Source: an uncultured Muribaculaceae bacterium (GTDB lineage Bacteria > Bacteroidota > Bacteroidia > Bacteroidales > Muribaculaceae). Taken from it: a stretch of 64,000 bases of DNA. Where the stretch lies: contig CAJTPK010000001.1 of the NCBI GenBank assembly GCA_910578075.1, positions 51,867 to 115,866 on the forward strand. Reading direction: 5' to 3'. Made by a program: the position numbers and the translations under genes. Positions 1 to 7,905 of this stretch are shown piece after piece (position 1 is the stretch's first letter; each line of letters begins with the position of its first letter). Under the pieces are notes generated by a model that was not told where the DNA came from, did not search any database, and was given only the letters and a program-made list of their open reading frames with translations.

Positions 1-51
<51 letters not shown>

Positions 52-149
52 GTTTTTGCCTTTTCAACTCGTTTCAAACGTTGTTTTTCCGAATTGCGAT
101 GCAAAGTTACAACTATTTTTGGAACTGTGCAAATTTTTCAGCAAAAAAA

Positions 150-1097
150 TTATCTTTTATTTTCCCAGATCCAACCCTCTTTGTAGGCGGATTTGAATGA
201 TCCTGAGTTTAACTCTGTGATTAGTTCAGACTTATCGTCAGATGTCATTGCTGCCACTCTGAATAATGTTTTTGATGGGATACATATCAATTCGTAGCTA
301 TCGTTATTTTCAAACGATGAAATGAATTTCAAAGCCTCCGCTTCGCTTTTGAAAGTTCCGACTATAAGGCTGAATTTTTTTTCAGCAACTACAGGATTTT
401 TTTCTTTCTCTATAGTATCGGAATCTCCGGTGGGGAGCGTCGGCAATGTAAGGATCGGTTGGAAATCACGTACCGGCAATACAGATGCCTTGTCTTCCAC
501 ATTTCTGTCTGATGCGGGAATTACAACTGACAATGCCATTAATAGTATTACCATAAATGAAGCCGCTATTTTTGTCGCAGTTTTATTTATAGGTATGTAG
601 TAATTCTTTCTGGTATTGAAACGCCCATTGGAATCTCGAAGATCCGAGATATTTTTTACCGAAGAATTATTTTCTTCATTATCTTTATTTGCGGAGACAG
701 GGATGTAGCCCATGTCGGACGCGATTCTGGAGACTGATGCAAATGGAGTGAACCGGATTGTGTTATCATCACCTTTGGCGATGGTGCCCAACTTACCGAT
801 TGTCACTTCTCCATCTTCATCAAGCATTCCGGCAAATTCTTTCAAATCTGAATCGAGAAGTATTCTTGCCTCATTGAATGGCAATGAATATTTTCGAGCG
901 TAAGAATTTGTAAGAAGTCCGTCATCCTGAATAATAACACTGTTAAATCTTACTTCCCGAGCCATTGGATACCACTTACCGGATGCGGCATCAAACCGCG
1001 CAGGTATGCGCACATTGATGAATGCACCGAAACCGGGCAGGATTACGCAATCATGCCGCAGCAAAAGGTATTCAATATGTAAAGCCAAGTGCTCCAA
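150..1097 (-). CDS. HU-CCDC81-type domain, membrane anchor and SPOR domain protein
   Basis: A 315-residue protein with three parts. Residues 1-125 look like the prokaryotic HU-CCDC81 pair of domains (the PGFGAF turn near residue 21 and the end GKLGTIAKG near 101-109 are typical), an IHF/HU-like fold. Residues 173-195 form one hydrophobic membrane helix. Residues 241-312 are a SPOR domain, a family that binds denuded glycan strands at division sites. The order predicts a cytoplasmic HU-like domain tied through the inner membrane to a periplasmic peptidoglycan sensor. Whether the HU part binds DNA is not shown; in this family it may bind protein. It follows the dsbD-TPR operon on the same strand but has its own -7 box at 1164-1171. 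The domain calls are from recognition of family features. Confidence 0.8.
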   Translation of the reverse strand: MEHLALHIEYLLLRHDCVILPGFGAFINVRIPARFDAASGKWYPMAREVRFNSVIIQDDGLLTNSYARKYSLPFNEARILLDSDLKEFAGMLDEDGEVTIGKLGTIAKGDDNTIRFTPFASVSRIASDMGYIPVSANKDNEENNSSVKNISDLRDSNGRFNTRKNYYIPINKTATKIAASFMVILLMALSVVIPASDRNVEDKASVLPVRDFQPILTLPTLPTGDSDTIEKEKNPVVAEKKFSLIVGTFKSEAEALKFISSFENNDSYELICIPSKTLFRVAAMTSDDKSELITELNSGSFKSAYKEGWIWENKR

Positions 1098-1139
1098 TGG
1101 GTCAGTTCGATTAACGGGTAATTACTATAATGGATAACA

Positions 1140-1160
1140 AAGAGGAGACAAGCTCCTCTT
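1140..1160 (-). other. 8-bp perfect hairpin between two minus-strand genes
   Basis: Arms at 1140-1147 and 1153-1160 (AAGAGGAG/CTCCTCTT) pair perfectly around a 5-base loop. On the minus strand it begins three bases after a TAACTTTG box and is followed by only a short T-rich run (TTTGTT). It can be read as a 5'-end stem-loop of the HU/SPOR mRNA or as a weak terminator for the TPR gene that ends at 1210. Confidence 0.55.
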
Positions 1161-1163
1161 CTG

Positions 1164-1171
1164 CAAAGTTA
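1164..1171 (-). promoter_or_regulatory. Candidate -7 box for the HU/SPOR gene
   Basis: The minus strand reads TAACTTTG, a full match to the Bacteroidetes -7 consensus TAnnTTTG, 67 bases upstream of the start at 1097. No good TTTG lies 19-21 bases upstream, so the promoter is plausible but incomplete. Confidence 0.45.
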
Positions 1172-1209
1172 ATAAAAAAGCCGCAATTTTCAGGTATCCC
1201 TGCTACATT

Positions 1210-2049
1210 TTATTTCTTAAAATTGGGGAAGAATTTCTCGACAAGATGTGAGTCAGCACCATAATCAATCGCAATTTTTTTATCAATTTCAGCTGCCTCA
1301 TTCTCGTAATTTTTTTTATGGATGACGCCTCTCATCAGGTATAGATTACCGCTGCGAGGGTAACGCTTGAGTGCAGTGAGAAGATACTCCTTAGCCTTAG
1401 GGAGCCATCCGGATTCAATATTGACCATAACCAAGCATAGCCATGTTTCTTCATCCTGCTCAAGTTCAAGAGATTTCAAAAAATATTCGGAAGATTCCTT
1501 GCCGTTACCTTTTATAGCCTCGATTTTACCCAATCCCGAATAGGCTGATGCATTCTTAGGATAAATATCTTTTAGTCTGATGAAATCTTTCTCAGCTTCG
1601 TCATATCTGCCTTTGCCAAGTTCTATCACCCCTCGTATCTGTAATGGCCACTCCTGGATTGAATCTTTCTTCAGAGATTCGTTTATATCGTCAAGAGCTG
1701 CATCCATATTTCCCATCTGCATATAGGTGTATGCCCGGTTATTAAGAACTTTCACATTTGCGGGTGATCCTGCCAATGCAATCTCAAAAGCCTCAAGTGC
1801 TCCATCGTAGTTTTCCTGTCTGGTACGAATATCGCCGAGATTGGACCACAAAAGATAATTCAATTTATTGGCAGGCATTGTTTTTAATGCGGCGATAGTC
1901 ATTATTTCCGCTGCTTCCCAGTTTTCAATTCTTATATAGTTGTCAGCAGAATCAACATATTGCATATATGTTTGCGCCATTCCGGGAAGAATGGCGCAAA
2001 ACATGATCATAAAAGTTATAAGACCGGTTCTAATTGAAAGGTTCTTCAT
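1210..2049 (-). CDS. Exported TPR-repeat protein
   Basis: 279 residues with an N-terminal signal peptide (hydrophobic residues 9-24, likely cleavage after MAQ near 26), so probably periplasmic. The rest is a run of about six tetratricopeptide repeats; the Gly/Ala/Tyr/Ala pattern is clear around WSNLGDIRTRQENYDGALEA and LNNRAYTYMQMGNMDAALD. TPR arrays hold protein complexes together; no partner is visible here beyond the gene upstream. Its start codon overlaps the dsbD stop codon by four bases (ATGA), so the two are translationally coupled and the protein may assist DsbD-linked chemistry, which is inference only. Confidence 0.8.
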   Translation of the reverse strand: MKNLSIRTGLITFMIMFCAILPGMAQTYMQYVDSADNYIRIENWEAAEIMTIAALKTMPANKLNYLLWSNLGDIRTRQENYDGALEAFEIALAGSPANVKVLNNRAYTYMQMGNMDAALDDINESLKKDSIQEWPLQIRGVIELGKGRYDEAEKDFIRLKDIYPKNASAYSGLGKIEAIKGNGKESSEYFLKSLELEQDEETWLCLVMVNIESGWLPKAKEYLLTALKRYPRSGNLYLMRGVIHKKNYENEAAEIDKKIAIDYGADSHLVEKFFPNFKK

Positions 2050-4079
2050 TTCTCTTCTTCGTAAAATCTCTTTTTACCACCGTCAAGGAAATTGATGTAT
2101 CCGGGAACATCTTCCTTATATACGAATGCCGGAGCGAGCGGTTTTGCATCTTTGTCAACTATCACATGATATGGCTGTGCGTTTGCTCCGAATTTGGTTC
2201 TCTGAAGGTAACTCCATTTATCTCCGTAGGTGCGAAGTGTTCGCTCCTTACCATCCTTCTCATTTATAACTACCGGTGATGGCAACGGCGTCTTGTCATC
2301 AACCATAAGAGTCACGAGGATATAATCATTGTCAATCTTTGATTTTACAGTTGGATCTGTCCAGACGGCAGCCTCCATTTTCCGGCAATTTACACAGCCG
2401 TAACCTGAGAAATCAAGAAGAACTGGTTTATTCAGTTTTTCCGACAATCTCATTCCTTCCTCAAAATCATCCACCTGTGCATGGACACTCCCTTCATACA
2501 AATTGAAATCCTGAGTCGATACCGGTGGTGCGAAAGCGCTGATGCTTTTCAAAGGAGCTCCCCATAGGCCGGGAAGCATATATACGGCAAAAGATAATGA
2601 GACACAGGCAAGCATAAAGCGTGTCACACCGATTCTTTCAACTTTTGAATCGTGCGGGAATGTTATTTTACCAAGAAGGTAAACACCAAGCAGGGCGAAA
2701 ATAACAATCCAGAGTGAAACGAACACCTCTCTATCGAGAATCCTCCATCCATATGCAAGGTCAGCGACAGACAGGAATTTCAGAGCAAGTGCAAGCTCAA
2801 GGAAGCCGAGTACAACTTTCACAGTATTCATCCAACCTCCGCTCTTTGGCATTGATTTCAGCATTGTCGGGAACATTGCAAAAAGGGAGAATGGAAGAGC
2901 TAATGCAAGCGCAAAGCCGAACATGCCTATAGCCGGTGATACAAAATTAGATGTTGCAGCGGCTTCGACAAGAAGTGTGCCGATGATAGGCCCTGTGCAT
3001 GAGAATGAAACAAGAGCAAGGGTAAATGCCATGAAGAATATGGACAGATATCCTGTGGTGCTGTCTACTTTTGAATCAATCTTGTTAGACCATGAAGACG
3101 GCAATGTCAATTCAAATCCACCCATGAATGAAATGGCAAATACCACAAGGAGGATAAAGAATGCAATATTGAAACCTGCACTTGTGGCAAGCTCGTTGAG
3201 CGCGGATGCTCCGAATATTATTGTGACAAGCAGACCGAGAAGCACATAAATCACAATAATTGATATGCCATAAGTAACTGCAGCTCCCAATGCTTTCCTT
3301 TTGGTCTTGTTTTGTTTAAGGAAGAAGCTTACGGTCATTGGAATGAGAGGCCACACACACGGTGTCACCAATGCTATCAATCCTCCTATGAAGCCGGCAA
3401 TAAAAATATACCAAAGACTACGGCTCTGCTGCTCCGGAGCTTTGTCAAAAACTGCCATCTCAGCCTCAACATTATCCCACCAGTGGTCTGCTTTGACATT
3501 GGAATTGTTTGCTTCTGGAATCATGAAAGGTTCGGAAGCTTGGAGGGAATCTGTCATCTCCACCAATTCCTCAACTTTCTCATTGTCGCTTTCTTTTTCT
3601 TCAATTTCTTTTTTATCAGTCTTCTCTTCAGCTTTGGGAACAATGGCTTTACCTGTGAGCTTATGTGAGTCGCCCACCTGGACACATCCCTTGTCGTCAC
3701 AGACCTGACCTTTAACCTCAGCTGCTACGGAGAAATTTTCGCTTTCAGGTGTAAGCTTTTGTAAAAATTTAACTGTTCCTGTATAGTAATGTTCATCTGA
3801 TTCAAATATATCGTTATATGCCACGGTATATTTTGTGTCAGCAGTTACTGATCCTGATAATTTGCAACCTTTCAGATCAAAATAAAATTCCAAAGGCATT
3901 CCACCCTCAGGATTGTCAGCCGCATAAAGATGATAACCTCTGGCGATATTCGCGGTTATCTCAACAGCGGGATGTTCTGTCTTGTCACCGACAATATTGA
4001 AACTCCATGTAACCTGAGCTGTTGCCATGAAGTTGAATATCCCCGCAATAAGCAGGACGAGACACAATGTTTTTTTCAT
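2046..4079 (-). CDS. dsbD: Thiol:disulfide interchange protein DsbD
   Basis: 677 residues in the three-part DsbD order. Residues 1-20 are a signal peptide and about 25-150 an immunoglobulin-like alpha domain with the CDDKGC pair. An acidic Lys/Glu linker (about 150-200) precedes the CcdA-like membrane core of about eight helices (220-525), with the conserved Pro-Cys (ALVTPCVWPL) and FSCTGPIIG motifs. The end is a thioredoxin-like gamma domain with active site CVNC at residues 562-565. The family carries electrons from cytoplasmic thioredoxin across the membrane to periplasmic thiol proteins. The thioredoxin reductase it would depend on is encoded at 57537. A full promoter lies at 4111-4142. 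First gene of a two-gene operon with the TPR protein. Confidence 0.93.
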   Translation of the reverse strand: MKKTLCLVLLIAGIFNFMATAQVTWSFNIVGDKTEHPAVEITANIARGYHLYAADNPEGGMPLEFYFDLKGCKLSGSVTADTKYTVAYNDIFESDEHYYTGTVKFLQKLTPESENFSVAAEVKGQVCDDKGCVQVGDSHKLTGKAIVPKAEEKTDKKEIEEKESDNEKVEELVEMTDSLQASEPFMIPEANNSNVKADHWWDNVEAEMAVFDKAPEQQSRSLWYIFIAGFIGGLIALVTPCVWPLIPMTVSFFLKQNKTKRKALGAAVTYGISIIVIYVLLGLLVTIIFGASALNELATSAGFNIAFFILLVVFAISFMGGFELTLPSSWSNKIDSKVDSTTGYLSIFFMAFTLALVSFSCTGPIIGTLLVEAAATSNFVSPAIGMFGFALALALPFSLFAMFPTMLKSMPKSGGWMNTVKVVLGFLELALALKFLSVADLAYGWRILDREVFVSLWIVIFALLGVYLLGKITFPHDSKVERIGVTRFMLACVSLSFAVYMLPGLWGAPLKSISAFAPPVSTQDFNLYEGSVHAQVDDFEEGMRLSEKLNKPVLLDFSGYGCVNCRKMEAAVWTDPTVKSKIDNDYILVTLMVDDKTPLPSPVVINEKDGKERTLRTYGDKWSYLQRTKFGANAQPYHVIVDKDAKPLAPAFVYKEDVPGYINFLDGGKKRFYEEEK

Positions 4080-4110
4080 ATTGTGATAAAATTTTATTCC
4101 TAATTATCTG

Positions 4111-4142
4111 CAAATTTAACGTATTATTGTCATTTCAGCAAA
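4111..4142 (-). promoter_or_regulatory. Promoter for dsbD
   Basis: On the minus strand TTTG (4142-4139) is followed after exactly 20 bases by TAAATTTG (4118-4111), a complete Bacteroidetes promoter. The predicted leader before the dsbD start at 4079 is about 28 bases. Confidence 0.75.
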
Positions 4143-4267
4143 TAAGTTATTGGATAACGATGTTAAATTCTATTATTGCACCGACTGTTCTACGTATCAT
4201 CGAATGAAAAATGTATGTTCTAAACTGTTTTTTAGGTCAAATTGATGTTCTTAAACAGAAAATAATA

Positions 4268-4300
4268 TTGCAAATTATATGAATTATATTTGTATATTTG
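4268..4300 (+). promoter_or_regulatory. Promoter for the iorAB operon with two tandem -7 boxes
   Basis: TATATTTG occurs twice without a gap at 4285-4292 and 4293-4300; both match TAnnTTTG. A TTG at 4268-4270 lies 14 and 22 bases before them. The second box overlaps a TTG triplet at 4298 that is in frame with iorA, which argues against that triplet as the start codon. Confidence 0.6.
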
Positions 4301-4360
4301 CGCAGAGATAGATTGCACTCATATACTAACCATAAATCTGATTTACCTGAGGGTAAATTA

Positions 4361-5989
4361 ATGCACATGAAAATCAAACATCTTTTACTCGGCGATGAGG
4401 CTTTTGCTTTGGGCTCAATCAATGCCGGACTCTCGGGGGCATATGCCTATCCGGGCACTCCATCCACAGAGATTATGGAGTATGTTCAGTCAAATCCCCT
4501 TGCCAAGGAGAGGGGGATACATTCACATTGGTCTTCAAATGAAAAAACGGCCATGGAGGAAGCTCTCGGCATGTCGTTCTGTGGGAAACGCTGTTTCACA
4601 TCAATGAAGCATGTCGGGCTCAATGTCGCAGCAGATCCATTTGTCAATTCTGCCATGACAGGTGCTAACGGAGGTCTTATTGTGGTTGCCGCAGATGACC
4701 CCTCCATGCATTCGTCACAGAACGAGCAGGATTCGCGTTTTTATGCAGATTTCGCTATGATTCCTACACTTGAGCCATCCAATCAGCAGGAGGCATATGA
4801 TATGGCTTCGTATGGCTTTGGGCTTTCTGAAAAATTCAGGATACCGGTATTGTATCGTCTTGTGACAAGATTGAGCCATTCAAGAGCTGTTGTTGAAGTG
4901 GATGACGTTCCTGCTGATGAAAATTCCAATTCATATCCCGTAAATCCCAAGCAATGGGTTCTTATGCCTGCAATGTCAAAAATAAGAAACCGTCAGCTTA
5001 TAGCGGATTATGAGGATTTTGTCAAGAGCTCCGAACAGTCTCCTTTCAACCGTTATGAAGAGACTCCGAGACATGAGATGGGCATTATCGCAAGTGGAAT
5101 AGCTTATAATTATCTCAAGGAGACATTTAATGGAGATGTGCCATTCCCGACTGTAAAGGTGAGTCAATATCCATTGCCTAAAAAACTGATCAAACAGTTA
5201 TATGATTCCTGTGATTCAATCTTGGTTCTTGAGGAGGGTCAACCTTTCATAGAGTCTAAACTGAGAGGACTGCTTGATGTGGGTAAAAAGATATATGGCA
5301 AGTTATCGGGAGATGTAGTCAGAGATGGCGAACTAACACCGGACGAGGTCCGCTTGACCATGGCGAAAGTCGCACCCGGTATTTCCGGATTCAAGGCTGA
5401 GGAACCTAAAAAGGTTTCCGACATAGTAGTCGCAAGACCACCGGCTCTATGTCAGGGATGTGGGCACAGAGACGTATATGGAGCTTTGAACGAGGCTTTG
5501 GAGAGCTATGAGAATCCGAAAGTATTTGGCGATATTGGGTGTTATACTCTTGGTTTTCTTAAACCATTTAATGCGATTGACACTTGCGTTGATATGGGTG
5601 CATCCATAACAATGGCCAAAGGTGCTGCTGATGCCGGACAACACCCGGCAGTGGCTATCATTGGAGATTCTACGTTCACTCATAGTGGAATGACAGGTCT
5701 TCTTGATGCCATCAATGAGGATTCCAATATCACAGTTATAATTTCCGATAATCTTACCACGGGTATGACAGGTGGCCAGGATTCACAGGGCACAGGCAAG
5801 ATTGAGGATATTTGTCTTGGACTCGGTGCAAAACCTGGACATGTGCGCACTATTGATTCATTGCCTAAGAATCATGATGAGATGGTAAGGCTCTTTAAGG
5901 AGGAGATAGATTATCCGGGGTTGTCAGTCATAGTATCTCGACGAGAATGCATCCAGACTGCAAGAAGACATGTGACTTCAAAAAAATAG
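4361..5989 (+). CDS. iorA: Indolepyruvate oxidoreductase alpha subunit, without ferredoxin domain
   Basis: 542 residues from the ATG chosen at 4361 (a second ATG follows at 4367). An in-frame TTG at 4298 sits inside the promoter and is rejected. The protein is a thiamine-diphosphate 2-oxoacid oxidoreductase of the IorA type: an N-terminal pyrimidine-binding domain with AYPGTPSTEIMEY, then a C-terminal pyrophosphate domain with LCQGCGHR, GDIGCYTLG and the TPP motif GDSTFTHSGM (near 5660) ending in Asn. The family oxidises aryl pyruvates to aryl-acetyl-CoA. Archaeal IorA ends in an 8-Cys ferredoxin domain; this one stops soon after RRECIQTARR without it. It heads an operon with iorB (6-base gap), an aminotransferase and a CoA-transferase. 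Confidence 0.9.
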   Translation: MHMKIKHLLLGDEAFALGSINAGLSGAYAYPGTPSTEIMEYVQSNPLAKERGIHSHWSSNEKTAMEEALGMSFCGKRCFTSMKHVGLNVAADPFVNSAMTGANGGLIVVAADDPSMHSSQNEQDSRFYADFAMIPTLEPSNQQEAYDMASYGFGLSEKFRIPVLYRLVTRLSHSRAVVEVDDVPADENSNSYPVNPKQWVLMPAMSKIRNRQLIADYEDFVKSSEQSPFNRYEETPRHEMGIIASGIAYNYLKETFNGDVPFPTVKVSQYPLPKKLIKQLYDSCDSILVLEEGQPFIESKLRGLLDVGKKIYGKLSGDVVRDGELTPDEVRLTMAKVAPGISGFKAEEPKKVSDIVVARPPALCQGCGHRDVYGALNEALESYENPKVFGDIGCYTLGFLKPFNAIDTCVDMGASITMAKGAADAGQHPAVAIIGDSTFTHSGMTGLLDAINEDSNITVIISDNLTTGMTGGQDSQGTGKIEDICLGLGAKPGHVRTIDSLPKNHDEMVRLFKEEIDYPGLSVIVSRRECIQTARRHVTSKK

Positions 5990-5995
5990 ACAAAT

Positions 5996-6583
5996 ATGAA
6001 AACAGATATAATATTGGCAGGTGTCGGAGGACAGGGAATCCTTACTATTGCCACCATACTCGGGGCGGCTGCCTTGAAAGAAAATTTATACTTAAAGCAG
6101 GCAGAGGTACACGGCATGAGCCAGCGTGGGGGAGATGTTCAGTCCAATCTGCGTATAAGTTCGTCACCAATACACTCAGACTTGATTCCATTGGGAGGCG
6201 CAGATCTTATAGTGTCGCTTGAACCGATGGAGGCTTTGAGATACGTTCCTTATCTTTCAGAGAACGGATGGGTAGTGACAAATACAAATCCATTTGTAAA
6301 TATAGACAATTATCCTTCGCTCGAGACTGTGCAACAAGAGTTGGAAAGCTGTGGAAATGTTGTCGCTTTCAATATGGATGAAACTGCGAAAGAACTGATG
6401 TCTCCGAGAAGTTCCAATATGGTTCTTCTTGGAGCGGCATCTCCGTTCATCGATATAAAGGTTGAGGAGATTGAGCTCGCCATCACTAATCTATTCTCCA
6501 AGAAAGGCGAAAAAATAGTTAACAGCAATATCCAGGCTTTCAGAGCGGGTAGAGCACATACAGAAAACCTGATACATCCCTGA
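5996..6583 (+). CDS. iorB: Indolepyruvate oxidoreductase beta subunit
   Basis: 195 residues, the usual size of IorB, from the gamma-type domain family of pyruvate/ketoisovalerate oxidoreductases. The N-terminal GVGGQGILT motif and the following EVHGMSQRGG are typical of the CoA-binding side of these enzymes. It forms the active enzyme with IorA, encoded 6 bases upstream, and the next gene starts 2 bases after its stop, so the cluster is one transcript. Confidence 0.9.
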   Translation: MKTDIILAGVGGQGILTIATILGAAALKENLYLKQAEVHGMSQRGGDVQSNLRISSSPIHSDLIPLGGADLIVSLEPMEALRYVPYLSENGWVVTNTNPFVNIDNYPSLETVQQELESCGNVVAFNMDETAKELMSPRSSNMVLLGAASPFIDIKVEEIELAITNLFSKKGEKIVNSNIQAFRAGRAHTENLIHP

Positions 6584-6585
6584 CT

Positions 6586-7905
6586 ATGTTTCCATTAAGC
6601 CAAGAATCGATGGCATCGGCCATCAAACGTCTCTCAATACTTGACTTATCGAGCGCTACAATACGCCAGATTTGCTCGCTCGCAAATGAACTTGAGAAAG
6701 AGGCTGAAGACCGTATGGTGCATCTTGAAATAGGTAATCCGGGTCTTGAAGCTGAAAACATTGGTGTTGAAGCGGAGATAAATGCCTTGCGTTCAGGAAT
6801 CGCGAACAAATATCCCAATATAGCGGGTATTCCTCAGTTGAAAGTTGCAGCCAAGGATTTTGTAAAGGCCTTCATGAATATTGACATCCCTGAAAAGGGT
6901 GTTGTTCCGACAGTCGGCTCCATGCAGGCAAGCTTTACTCTTATGCTTCTGCTTGCGCAAAGAATTCCCGGTAAGGATACAATGCTATTCCTTAATCCTG
7001 GATTTCCGGCTCAAAGAAATCAGGCTAAGGTGCTTGGAATTAAGGAGGAAGCTTTCGATATATATTCCTATAGAGGTAAGGCGCTTGAGGCTAAACTTGA
7101 GAGTATTTTACAGAAAGGGAATGTTACGGGTATGATTTACAGCAATCCTAACAATCCTGCATGGACTAATCTCACCGAAGAGGAACTTGAGATCATAGGT
7201 AGACTCGCGACTAAATATGATGTCATTGTTCTTGAGGATCTTGCTTATTTCGGAATGGATTTCCGAAAAGATATCAGTGTGCCGGGAGTACCCCCATTTG
7301 TGCCCACTGTAGCTAACTATACTGACAATTATATTCTTATGTTGTCAGGGTCTAAAATATTCAGCTATGCGGGTCAGAGAATCGCAGTGGTGTGTATGAG
7401 CGACAGCGTTTACAACCGCCATTATGATTATCTTCAGGAGTTTTACGAAATGCCTGCATTCGGGGATGCTTACATATATGGAGTCCTCTACTGTTCATCC
7501 TCCGGCACAGCGCATTCCGCTCAATATGCACTGGCTGCAATGATGGAGTCTGCGGTAAAAGGGGAATTGAATTTTGTGGAGCATTGCAGCGAATATGCGC
7601 GTAAAGCTGCCAAGGCCAAAGAAATATTCTTACGTAATGGATTCCATATCGTTTATGAACTTGACGGGGAAGAGCCTATTGCTGATGGATTCTTCTTTAC
7701 CGCGGGATATAAGGGTATGACTGCCGATGAGCTTCATAAAGAACTGTTGAGATACGGAGTTGCCTCGATCTCTCTATATTCGGCAGGCAGTTCAAGAGAT
7801 GGAGTAAGAGTGTGTATCTCTATGATTCCAGATGAAGAGACATTCACGCGTCTTGATAATTTCCTTGCAAGATTCGATAAAGATCATTCAGATGAGTGCA
7901 ATTGA
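6586..7905 (+). CDS. PLP-dependent class I/II aminotransferase, probably aromatic
   Basis: 439 residues of the fold-type I aminotransferase family. Visible landmarks are the substrate-side YPNIAGIPQL, the NPNNPAW motif near residue 186, the Asp/Tyr pair in VLEDLAYFGMD, and the PLP-binding lysine K257 in LSGSKIFSYAGQR. Being between iorB and a CoA-transferase suggests that it makes the aryl pyruvates used by IorAB from Phe, Tyr or Trp. The substrate is inferred from context; sequence alone does not separate it from other aminotransferases. Its last 14 bases overlap the next gene. Confidence 0.8.
   Translation: MFPLSQESMASAIKRLSILDLSSATIRQICSLANELEKEAEDRMVHLEIGNPGLEAENIGVEAEINALRSGIANKYPNIAGIPQLKVAAKDFVKAFMNIDIPEKGVVPTVGSMQASFTLMLLLAQRIPGKDTMLFLNPGFPAQRNQAKVLGIKEEAFDIYSYRGKALEAKLESILQKGNVTGMIYSNPNNPAWTNLTEEELEIIGRLATKYDVIVLEDLAYFGMDFRKDISVPGVPPFVPTVANYTDNYILMLSGSKIFSYAGQRIAVVCMSDSVYNRHYDYLQEFYEMPAFGDAYIYGVLYCSSSGTAHSAQYALAAMMESAVKGELNFVEHCSEYARKAAKAKEIFLRNGFHIVYELDGEEPIADGFFFTAGYKGMTADELHKELLRYGVASISLYSAGSSRDGVRVCISMIPDEETFTRLDNFLARFDKDHSDECN

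Noticed and set aside
2714..3708. Several plus-strand frames opposite dsbD
   Set aside because: All are antisense shadows of the conserved dsbD frame, lacking family features.
4298..4360. Earlier TTG start for iorA adding 21 residues
   Set aside because: The TTG is part of the second -7 box, so it would not be transcribed; the added residues match no IorA start.
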